DNA of 64,000 nt, from assembly GCA_963696525.1 (NCBI GenBank), contig CAVOKO010000009.1:1488001-1552000 (forward strand), read 5' to 3'. Positions 36,286 to 43,182 of this stretch are shown here, in pieces; position 1 is the stretch's first letter, and the number at the start of each line of letters is the position of its first letter. The notes beneath the pieces were generated by a model. That model was not told the origin of the DNA. It was given only the letters and a program-made list of their open reading frames with translations, and did not search any database. The DNA is from CAWBRT01 sp963696525 (lineage in GTDB: Bacteria > Acidobacteriota > Terriglobia > Terriglobales > Acidobacteriaceae). The position numbers were made by a program, and so were the translations under genes.

Positions 36286-37134
36286 CTATGCCAGTTCCCG
36301 CTCGCCGGCTGCGAAGGCCTTCAGCGCCTCCTCGTGGACAGCCTCGATGCACTCCTTCTTGAGCCGGATGTAGCTTGAGGAGGAGAGCACGCGGAAATCG
36401 CGGGGACGGGGAATATCCACCTCGAGGATGGTCTTGATCTTCGCGGGCCTCGTTGTCATGATGTAAACTCTGGATCCCAGGAAAATGGCCTCTTCGAGAT
36501 CATGGGTGATGAAGAAAATGGTCTTCTTGCATTTGTCGTATACATCGAGCAAGAACTGCTGCACCACGGTTTTGGTGAGCGCGTCCATAGCTCGGAAGGG
36601 TTCGTCGAGCAACAGTACGCGCGGGTCGTTCATCATGGCCCGCGCTATTTCCACCCGGCGTCGCATGCCGCCTGAGAGCTCGCTGGGATAGTTGTTCTCA
36701 ATACCATGCAGTCCCATCTGGCTGAGTGTTTCGCGCGCTTTGCGCTTAGCATCCTTATCACTGATCCCTCCTTGGACCACGGGACCGAAGGTCACATTCT
36801 CGAGCACCGTGAACCAGGGGAAGAGTGCGCCGTTCTGGAAGACCACGATACGGTCGGAGCCCGGGGATGCCTTTTTGTTGGCGCTGCACAGTACCTCGCC
36901 GTCAAGGATGATCTCACCCGAAGTGATGCCGTGAAAACCGGCGATGGCATTGAGCAGGGTGGTCTTGCCGCAGCCCGAAGGCCCCACGACCACGCAGAGC
37001 TCACCAGCTTCGATCTCCATTGAACAATTGTCCACAGCCAGAACCCCGGCTCCGTCCGGGTCATAAATCTTGGAAACATTGCGGATGGAAATCTGCCCGC
37101 GGGTCGGCGAGGAAGGAACACTGCCGCTATTCAT
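36286..37134 (-). CDS. NitT/TauT-type ABC ATPase, canonical
   Basis: 282 residues from the ATG at 37134, which overlaps the stop of the upstream permease by 4 bases (ATGA); the frame stays open far upstream only inside that permease gene. Walker A GPSGCGKTT (51-59), Q-loop VVFQNGALFPW, signature LSGGMRRR (153-160), Walker B VLLLDEP (173-179) and switch His211 in FFITHDLEEA are all present. It would supply the consensus hydrolysis half for the importer, its partner being the Ser207 variant at 34429-35343. Confidence 0.92.
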   Translation of the reverse strand: MNSGSVPSSPTRGQISIRNVSKIYDPDGAGVLAVDNCSMEIEAGELCVVVGPSGCGKTTLLNAIAGFHGITSGEIILDGEVLCSANKKASPGSDRIVVFQNGALFPWFTVLENVTFGPVVQGGISDKDAKRKARETLSQMGLHGIENNYPSELSGGMRRRVEIARAMMNDPRVLLLDEPFRAMDALTKTVVQQFLLDVYDKCKKTIFFITHDLEEAIFLGSRVYIMTTRPAKIKTILEVDIPRPRDFRVLSSSSYIRLKKECIEAVHEEALKAFAAGERELA

Positions 37135-38021
37135 CGCGCATCCTCTCTTACTTTCCATTGCATCAGGCGATCTCCTGCCATGCGGATGAGCGCGCTGGAG
37201 AGCCAGCCGATCACGCCCAGGGTGACCATCGCGATGACAATGACCGGGTATTCCACCATGATGAACGAGTTCCAGATCAGGTAGCCTAAACCGTACTCGC
37301 CAGCCAGCATCTCGCCAGCCACGAGCGAGAACCAGGCGAATCCCATGCTGATCTGCAACCCGGTAAAGATGAAGGGCAGCGCTCCCGGCAGAATGATCTT
37401 GAAAAAGATATGGAGAGGTTTTGCGCCCAGCGAGCTCGCGGCCCGAAAGTAGACCTCGTCGATGGATTCGACTCCCAGCAACGTATTCAGCACGGTTGCG
37501 AAAAAGGAACCGAGAAAAGTCAGAAAGATGATGGACTGCTCCCGTCCAGGCCACATCAGGATCGCCAGCGGTACCCAGGCCAGCATAGGAATAGGCCGCA
37601 AAGTTTCGAGCAGGGGAAAGGTAAAATCCTTGAAAATCTTCTTCCAGCCCATCAACAGGCCGATCGGCACCCCCAGAAAAGTAGCCAGGAAAAAGGCTTG
37701 AACCACTCGCCAAACGCTCTTAAGAATATGGGAATAGTATTCCGGTGTGTAAATGGATATCCCGTACGCGGGATCTTTTGAAACCCATTCCTTGAAGACT
37801 CCCACCGGACCTGGAAGTTTTCTGAACCACGGGAGCTTCAAGTATTCCGTGGTAGCGTACCAGAGAAGAATAAAGCTTGCGATGCCCAGGACATTCAGGT
37901 AGGGAGCGGAGCTCTTGAACCATTGCTTGACAGAGAAGATGGCAATTTCCCAGGAGTTGGGCGCTTTTGACTCAGGCGCGATCTCCAGGCTTCTTGCCCT
38001 CGCTTCAGCTGCGTTTATCAC
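37131..38021 (-). CDS. NitT/TauT-type ABC permease
   Basis: 296 residues. A cytoplasmic N-terminus of about 40 residues precedes six membrane helices; the family segments are LKLPWFRKLPGPVGVFKEWV, FLATFLGVPIGLLMGWKKIFKDFTFPLLETLRPIPMLAWVPLAILMW and the coupling region AASSLGAKPLHIFFKIILPGALPFIFTGLQISMGFAWFSLVAGEM. It is the first permease after the binding protein, and two strong hairpins lie in the gap between them, so the membrane subunits are probably made at lower level. Confidence 0.9.
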   Translation of the reverse strand: MINAAEARARSLEIAPESKAPNSWEIAIFSVKQWFKSSAPYLNVLGIASFILLWYATTEYLKLPWFRKLPGPVGVFKEWVSKDPAYGISIYTPEYYSHILKSVWRVVQAFFLATFLGVPIGLLMGWKKIFKDFTFPLLETLRPIPMLAWVPLAILMWPGREQSIIFLTFLGSFFATVLNTLLGVESIDEVYFRAASSLGAKPLHIFFKIILPGALPFIFTGLQISMGFAWFSLVAGEMLAGEYGLGYLIWNSFIMVEYPVIVIAMVTLGVIGWLSSALIRMAGDRLMQWKVREDAR

Positions 38022-38044
38022 GGAAATGCCTCCTGCATTTCATC

Positions 38045-38068
38045 GCCCACGGGCATAGGTCCGTGGGC
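38045..38068 (-). repeat. Intercistronic hairpin downstream of the binding-protein gene
   Basis: GCCCACGG (38045-38052) pairs perfectly with CCGTGGGC (38061-38068) around an 8-base loop. No T-tract follows on the minus strand, so it is likely an mRNA-stabilising or partial-termination hairpin that lets the binding protein be made in excess over the membrane subunits. Confidence 0.6.
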
Positions 38069-38140
38069 TTCTTGCAATCGGAGTCATGCGCTGGAATCGC
38101 CATAGGACACGGTCATCAACCTCCAGTGTCATTCCTGGTA

Positions 38141-38163
38141 GGGCGCGATGCGAGCTCGCGCCC
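38141..38163 (-). repeat. Second intercistronic hairpin downstream of the binding-protein gene
   Basis: GGGCGCGA (38141-38148) pairs perfectly with TCGCGCCC (38156-38163) around a 7-base loop. It lies 27 bases beyond the stop of the binding-protein gene and, with the hairpin at 38045-38068, forms a tandem pair in the 168-base gap. Confidence 0.6.
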
Positions 38164-38189
38164 ACAGGCGATGGAACCAGAACAGATTA

Positions 38190-39299
38190 CTATTTGAACG
38201 GACAAGCGCTCGCGGGGGCGCCCTTGATCACGCCTAGCGTGACCTTGTCGCTCACGGGCTTATAACCTGCCTCCTTGAACACCTGACGGGCGAGACTGTC
38301 GTCCATGGTTCCGGCGGGAGGAAGAGCCCTGATCACTTTGTTCTTAAGCAGCAAAGGTCCGACTTCGGCGATGTTCTGTCTCTCGCGATCATTGAAGTAG
38401 TACGACTTCCATTCTCTGACGGGTTCCTGGGAGTAGGCAGGCACCTTACCGTAAATCGAGTACCAGAGCACTTTCTTGGGCACACCGGTGGCGTGTTTGG
38501 AAACCATCTCGATTACACTTTGCCAGTTAGCGGGGTCGAGGAGGTAGCGCTGGGCTTCCAGCTCGGAGCGTAAGTAACCTTTAGCCACAGCGGGATACTT
38601 TTCCATAAAGTCCTTGCGCATAACCAGGATGCCTAAGTCAGGGTTGTCGGCGGCGCGACCGTCGGCAGCGATGCGTGCAGAGCCATCGCCGACGTCGGAG
38701 CCAATGCGCGACAAAGTAGGCTCCCACAGCGAGGCTGCGTCCAGCTTACCGATACGGAAGTTGGTGGCAATCACCTCTATGGACTGGTTGAGATACTCCT
38801 TGGGTTTGACATTATACTTCGCGAAAAACTTCAGCAGATACTGGTCCGAAGCACTGCCCTTGGGTGCGGCGATGATTTTGCCGTTCATCCACTTGGCCAG
38901 TTCCTCGGTGTTCTTGAACTGCGGAGCGTCTTTGCGCACCAGCACGATGGCGCAGCGCGTGCCTTCGGACATGCCCAAGGTAGCGACTATCTTGATCTCC
39001 GCCAGCTCAGGTTTGGAGGAGAGAATGGTGGCGGGCATGATACTCATGTAACCGATCTGCGCTTTGCCGGCCAGCATGTCATTGGCTATGACCGTGCCCT
39101 GCAGCGCACCTTCGAACTCGATCTGAGTTCCCTTGGGAACATATTTCTTCCAAAGTCCCAGCTCTTCGTTGACAATCGCTTGATATGAAATAGTATCGTA
39201 AGGCTGATATCCGACAACGAATTTTTCCGCGAGGGCCGGCGTGGCAATCAAAACCACCAACAATGCGACAACTCCTACAACGCGATGCCAGGATTTCAT
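38190..39299 (-). CDS. ABC substrate-binding protein, sulfonate/nitrate/taurine type
   Basis: 369 residues from the ATG at 39299 (AAGGAG ahead), which opens a clean signal peptide (HRVVGVVALLVVLIATPALAEK). The mature part is an NMT1/SsuA-type periplasmic-binding fold: VVGYQPYDTISYQAIVNEELGLWKKY, ALQGTVIANDMLAGKAQIGYMS, KIIAAPKGSASDQYLLKFFAKYNVKPKEYLNQSIEV and DAASLWEPTLSRIG. It should capture the substrate in the periplasm for the two permeases and two ATPases that follow. Being placed directly behind the isethionate-lyase genes on the same strand, isethionate or taurine is the likely ligand. Confidence 0.88.
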   Translation of the reverse strand: MKSWHRVVGVVALLVVLIATPALAEKFVVGYQPYDTISYQAIVNEELGLWKKYVPKGTQIEFEGALQGTVIANDMLAGKAQIGYMSIMPATILSSKPELAEIKIVATLGMSEGTRCAIVLVRKDAPQFKNTEELAKWMNGKIIAAPKGSASDQYLLKFFAKYNVKPKEYLNQSIEVIATNFRIGKLDAASLWEPTLSRIGSDVGDGSARIAADGRAADNPDLGILVMRKDFMEKYPAVAKGYLRSELEAQRYLLDPANWQSVIEMVSKHATGVPKKVLWYSIYGKVPAYSQEPVREWKSYYFNDRERQNIAEVGPLLLKNKVIRALPPAGTMDDSLARQVFKEAGYKPVSDKVTLGVIKGAPASACPFK

Positions 39300-40189
39300 A
39301 GATGACTCCTTAAGTTGTAAATCAAATCTCCGCTGAAGCATGCTAAAGTGACAGCTATTATGGTTCGATTTCAAAATTACGCTCGATCTTAGGCAAGGCC
39401 GGGAAGCCCGTTCAGGTTTTCCTTATGATATGTAGTGTCGTCGAGCAGCGACTGACCTTGGTTGCCGCGTACGAACCAAGAAAAGTACGGAACTCTTCAG
39501 TGTAGTCTCCCAATCGATAAGAAGAATCAAAGCGACTCCGAGCACATAATAGCCTTCAATCGCACTCGGCTGGCGATCGAGGCAAAGTTCACGTTCGCCT
39601 TGCCCAATGCACTCCTTCTCATCGAATGTCAATTCGGGCTGATGGGTACCACTTCACTCCAAAGTCCATTATTTGTCAACATCTTTCCTGCCGGGCACTC
39701 CGCTGAAAATCTCTTCTGGCACTGATTCGCCGCGGGGAAGCGTGAGCAAACGGTGAAGAATTTATCCGCCGCCATGGCCGATTCGTAAGGTGCAATTTGC
39801 CCCACTTCCGGGAAGAGCAGATTCCGGAAAAACTCGTGGAAGTTCTCAAGAACATCCAAGTCCCCAATGGGGTCTGCTAGCACATCTGAAAATCGTTGGA
39901 AACGCTACCCGCATGCGGAACTTCGCGGCGACGGAACGGACAAGACTGAAGCAGCAATTTGAAGCCGTGCGCCTCGCGTCGATCGCACGCGACGGAACAC
40001 TCAAAGGCGGGACAGAGATGTTTCTGGTAATCGTTGGCGTTATCGGCCAGGTTAGTACGAACGTAGTCTAGTTCAAAAACACACACCACGCCCTTAGCTA
40101 TGCAATTCCGCGCCGCCGACTTGCATAGCGAAGGTACTGGCGCTGGTCTTGAGCTCGCCCAAAGGCCGGGGCCTCAGCACGATTGCCGA
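39300..40189 (-). other. Gap between the aldolase and importer genes, with repeat and dyad
   Basis: This 890-base stretch has no gene that I can support; several short frames on both strands (for example 39629-39883 and 39877-40089 on the minus strand) look protein-like in composition but match nothing I know and may be a decayed gene. It holds a copy of a 39-base repeat (39417-39455) and a dyad CTTGGTT / AACCAAG at 39457-39480 about 160 bases ahead of the binding-protein gene, which may be part of that gene's promoter. Confidence 0.5.
39417..39455 (-). repeat. 39-base repeat, copy 1
   Basis: TTTTCCTTATGATATGTAGT and the following GTCGTCGAGCAG match the stretch at 42096-42135 with only about four differences. 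In that other copy the motif, read on the minus strand, supplies the CATAAGGAAAA ribosome-binding region of the acetaldehyde dehydrogenase gene. Here no gene start follows within 100 bases. Confidence 0.75.
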
Positions 40190-41212
40190 TTAGGAAATAC
40201 CGGCGAGCCGTCTAGCCTCCTCGATAACGACGTCTTCCTGCGTGGCTACAACTTTGCGTTCTCCCAAGCGAAGCACGAGCTGCCGCGGGTCGCAACCGTA
40301 TTCCAGCGCGGCACGTTTTATGGGCATGATGTACCCACCATAAACACATGCATAGCCCATCAGGATGGCATCGTTGTCGACAACGGGCATAGGAATGTTG
40401 GCCAAATTGGGATGACTCTTGAGTTCATTTTCAAGAACGGCTGCGGCATCCAAAATGCCGAAGAGGTCAACCCCCGTGGAAAATCCGCCCCTCTTCAGCG
40501 CTGCTATCAGCGTTTCGCTTTGGGTATTGCCGGCGCCGCCGCCCAGACTTTTCAGGCTTCCATCTACATAGGCGGCTCCCGCCTCGGCTGCCGCCATCGA
40601 ATTGCCAATCGCCAATCCCAGGTTATTGTGCCCATGGAACCCCACCGGAATGCTTATCGATTCGCGCAGAGCATTAACATATTCCCTCACCTGACTGGGC
40701 ACCAAATATCCTTGCGATTCCGCCAGATTGACATACTGTGCGCCGTACGACTCCATGCGTTTCGCTTCCTCGACTATGCGCTGCGGGGAAGCCATGCCAA
40801 ACGAGATCAGGTAGCCAACCGTAAACATACCTAATTTCCTGGCGAGTTGAATGTGCTGTTCGGTAATGTCTGCTTCCGTGCAATGGCACGCCACTCTTGC
40901 GACCGTTGCACCCAGATCAAAGGACTGTTGAAGGTCGTCCTTCGTGCCGAATCCGGGTAGCAGCATGACTGCTACCTTTGCCCTCTTTACCGAGGACACG
41001 ACAGCGGAGACCAGTTGCTGGTAGGGGGCAGCGGTTCTTCCGACGTGAATCGAACTCCCACCCACGCCATCCCCGTGCCCGACTTCGATGATGTCAACGC
41101 CAGCAGCATCGAGAGCCGCCGCAACCTTGGCAGCGATCTCGGGGGTGAACTGCTGACGGATGCTGTGGTTTCCATCGCGAAGTGTCACATCCACAAAGGT
41201 GAGCTTAGACAT
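40190..41212 (-). CDS. mhpE: 4-hydroxy-2-oxovalerate aldolase (MhpE/DmpG type)
   Basis: 340 residues, family length. The DRE-TIM barrel opens with VDVTLRDGNHSIRQQFTPE (metal/substrate motif LRDG), continues with GVDIIEVGHGDGVGGSSI, GFHGHNNLGLAIGNSMAAAEAGAAYVDGSLKSLGGGAGN (HxHNN metal histidines) and ends with the small communication domain that contacts the dehydrogenase. It normally splits 4-hydroxy-2-oxovalerate to pyruvate and acetaldehyde and is needed for folding and channelling by MhpF. Its start overlaps the dehydrogenase gene by 8 bases. No aromatic meta-cleavage genes are present, so here it probably serves as the partner that captures or channels acetaldehyde from the isethionate lyase. 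Confidence 0.92.
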   Translation of the reverse strand: MSKLTFVDVTLRDGNHSIRQQFTPEIAAKVAAALDAAGVDIIEVGHGDGVGGSSIHVGRTAAPYQQLVSAVVSSVKRAKVAVMLLPGFGTKDDLQQSFDLGATVARVACHCTEADITEQHIQLARKLGMFTVGYLISFGMASPQRIVEEAKRMESYGAQYVNLAESQGYLVPSQVREYVNALRESISIPVGFHGHNNLGLAIGNSMAAAEAGAAYVDGSLKSLGGGAGNTQSETLIAALKRGGFSTGVDLFGILDAAAVLENELKSHPNLANIPMPVVDNDAILMGYACVYGGYIMPIKRAALEYGCDPRQLVLRLGERKVVATQEDVVIEEARRLAGIS

Positions 41213-42089
41213 TGGCAGCCTTCCTTCTGTTCAAAGTCTCCGTGTAACGCTCGGCGACGTTAATTGCCGCGGCGGTGATGATATCGAGGTTTCCGGCATA
41301 AGGAGGCAGATAATCGCCGGCACCCGTCACTTCGTTGCAGACCGTAAAATGATCGCCGTCCAGGAACGGTTCGACCGTGACCTTAAAGCCGGGAACATAT
41401 CCTCTAATCTTCTCAGCCATGGCCATAACCGAGTCACGCACTTTCTTCTCATCGGCGGGAAGGTCAACGACAGCATAGATCGTGTTCCGCATGATAATGG
41501 GCGGCTCAGCAGGGTTGATCACGATAATGCTTTTCGATTCTTTCGCTCCACCGATATCGCGAACGCTCCGTGCCGTGGTGCGCGTAAACTCATCAATATT
41601 CTGCCTGGTGCCTGGACCCGCGCTGCGACTCGAAATCGTGGATACTGTTTCGGCGTACTGGATAGGACAGACCTGATTGATGGCAGCCACGATGGGCACT
41701 GACGCTTGCGCCCCACAGGAGATCAAATTGACATTGCATTCCGTAGAATGTTCCTGGAGATTCACCACCGGAATAACACCCGGCCCCACCGCGGCAGGGG
41801 TCAAATCGACCGCGATCATGTTCGCTGCCTTGAGGCGTGGTGCGTGCGCCAAGTGAGATCGCGCCGAAGTTGCGTCAAACACCAGCTTAACTTTGCCGTT
41901 GCGTAGAATGCCCTCGATCCCATCCAGGCAGGTTTCATAGCCGAGTTTCCGCGCCAGAGCCAAGCCCTCCGAGGCCGGATCTATACCGGCGACTAATTGC
42001 AGTTCTAGCACCGCGCTTCGGCGTACCTTATACATGAGGTCCGTTCCGATATTACCGGACCCTAAGATTGCGACTGGCAATTTGACCAT
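41205..42089 (-). CDS. mhpF: Acetaldehyde dehydrogenase (acylating), MhpF/DmpF type
   Basis: 294 residues. The Rossmann motif is AILGSGNIGTDLMYKV (8-23), the catalytic cysteine is C125 in NLISCGAQASVPIVAAINQV, and the dimer/aldolase contact region with SRSAGPGTRQNIDEFTRTTARS follows. The enzyme turns acetaldehyde, CoA and NAD+ into acetyl-CoA. In Bilophila-type taurine pathways this step is done by other aldehyde dehydrogenases inside a microcompartment; here the MhpE/MhpF complex would take that part without a shell. It lies 83 bases behind islB, and its ribosome-binding region sits in a repeat that recurs at 39417. Confidence 0.93.
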   Translation of the reverse strand: MVKLPVAILGSGNIGTDLMYKVRRSAVLELQLVAGIDPASEGLALARKLGYETCLDGIEGILRNGKVKLVFDATSARSHLAHAPRLKAANMIAVDLTPAAVGPGVIPVVNLQEHSTECNVNLISCGAQASVPIVAAINQVCPIQYAETVSTISSRSAGPGTRQNIDEFTRTTARSVRDIGGAKESKSIIVINPAEPPIIMRNTIYAVVDLPADEKKVRDSVMAMAEKIRGYVPGFKVTVEPFLDGDHFTVCNEVTGAGDYLPPYAGNLDIITAAAINVAERYTETLNRRKAANV

Positions 42090-42095
42090 AGAATA

Positions 42096-42135
42096 TTTTC
42101 CTTATGATACGTTGTGTCGTCGAGCAGTAACCTGA
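42096..42135 (-). repeat. 39-base repeat, copy 2, carrying the mhpF ribosome-binding region
   Basis: This copy abuts the mhpF start: on the minus strand it reads CTGCTCGACGACACAACGTA followed by TCATAAGGAAAA and then, 6 bases later, the ATG. Its near-identical partner at 39417-39455 suggests a local duplication that copied the mhpF leader to a point upstream of the binding-protein gene. Confidence 0.75.
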
Positions 42136-42172
42136 ACTTTGCCGCCGCGAATGAGGCGACAAACCATAACTC

Positions 42173-43126
42173 TCATTGAGCCTCTCGCCTCGAATCCGCG
42201 TACTGGCTCACCAGTTCCTTAACGATCCTCTCCGTCGCGGGATTTAATATAGCGTCGCCTAAGGGATATTCGCGGCCCAGATATCCGTACTTCGGAGTAC
42301 CCAAGCGATGGTAGGGCAGCACTTCGTAAGTAACTGCCGGCAGCTGCCTGAGGAGTTCAATGATGCTGGAAATATCTTCCACGGAATCATTGAAGCCAGG
42401 GATCAGCGGCGTCCGGACCACTATGGAAAGCGGCGGAAACACTGTCGCTAGCTTGCGTAGATTACTAAGGATCAAGGTGTTGTCCGCGCCCGTGAATTCC
42501 TTGTGCTTCACTGCGTCCACGCACTTGATGTCGAAAAAAACAGTATTGCAGAGCTCGGCGGCGTCTCTTAAGACTTGCCACTCCACATGACCGCAGGTTT
42601 CGATGGCGGTGTCGATTCTTCTCCGCTTTGCTTCGCGCAAAAGCGCGAGAGCGAATTCACTTTGCAGGAGCGGTTCACCGCCGCTGAGCGTCATCCCGCC
42701 GCCCGAACGTCCGAAAAAAACGCCGTCGGCTTCCACCGCTGCCATAACGTCGTCGACGCTTCGGAGAGCCCCGAAGGCATGTAGGGCTTCGCTGGGGCAC
42801 TCCGCGATACAGGTAAAACACAGGTCGCAGTACCGGCGACTAATTCTGATCTTGCCGTCTTCAGCCGCAGTAATGGCGCCTGGGGAACAAGCCGTGAGGC
42901 ATAAACCACACTCGCGCGTCCCAATACATTTGTTCAGGTTCAGAGCTAATTCGGGCTGAGAAGTCTGGGATTCCGGATTGCTGCACCATCGGCAGCGCAA
43001 TGGACAGCCATTCAGAAATACCATAGTACGGATTCCCGGCCCGTCATGCAGCGTGTACCGCTGAATGTTGAACACGTACCCGGATCGTGTGCGATCAAAA
43101 CCGACGCTAACGCCCATGGCCCTCAT
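42173..43126 (-). CDS. islB: Glycyl radical enzyme activating protein (isethionate lyase activase)
   Basis: 317 residues. The radical-SAM cluster motif CPLRCRWC (CX3CX2C) is near residue 41, followed by a ferredoxin-like insert with eight cysteines (CIGTRECGLCLTAC and CDLCFTCIAEC) for two further 4Fe-4S clusters, the MTLSGGEPLLQ SAM-binding loop and IETCGH. The insert is typical of activases for the decarboxylase/dehydratase/lyase glycyl radical enzymes rather than PFL-AE. It removes a hydrogen atom from the glycine of the enzyme encoded immediately upstream (57 bases), under anaerobic conditions. The start could also be the ATG at 43117. Confidence 0.92.
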   Translation of the reverse strand: MRAMGVSVGFDRTRSGYVFNIQRYTLHDGPGIRTMVFLNGCPLRCRWCSNPESQTSQPELALNLNKCIGTRECGLCLTACSPGAITAAEDGKIRISRRYCDLCFTCIAECPSEALHAFGALRSVDDVMAAVEADGVFFGRSGGGMTLSGGEPLLQSEFALALLREAKRRRIDTAIETCGHVEWQVLRDAAELCNTVFFDIKCVDAVKHKEFTGADNTLILSNLRKLATVFPPLSIVVRTPLIPGFNDSVEDISSIIELLRQLPAVTYEVLPYHRLGTPKYGYLGREYPLGDAILNPATERIVKELVSQYADSRREAQ

Positions 43127-43182
43127 CCGAAGAACACAAGAGCCCTGCCGAGGAGACAGGGACCCTTGCGCTAAAGATACCG

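Noticed and set aside
39629..40089. Minus-strand frames in the gap before the importer operon
   Set aside because: The residues look protein-like but I could not name a family, and start sites are poor; possibly a decayed gene, not called.
40190..42089. mhpE/mhpF as part of an aromatic meta-cleavage pathway
   Set aside because: No ring-cleaving dioxygenase, hydrolase or hydratase is present; the pair is embedded behind islAB.
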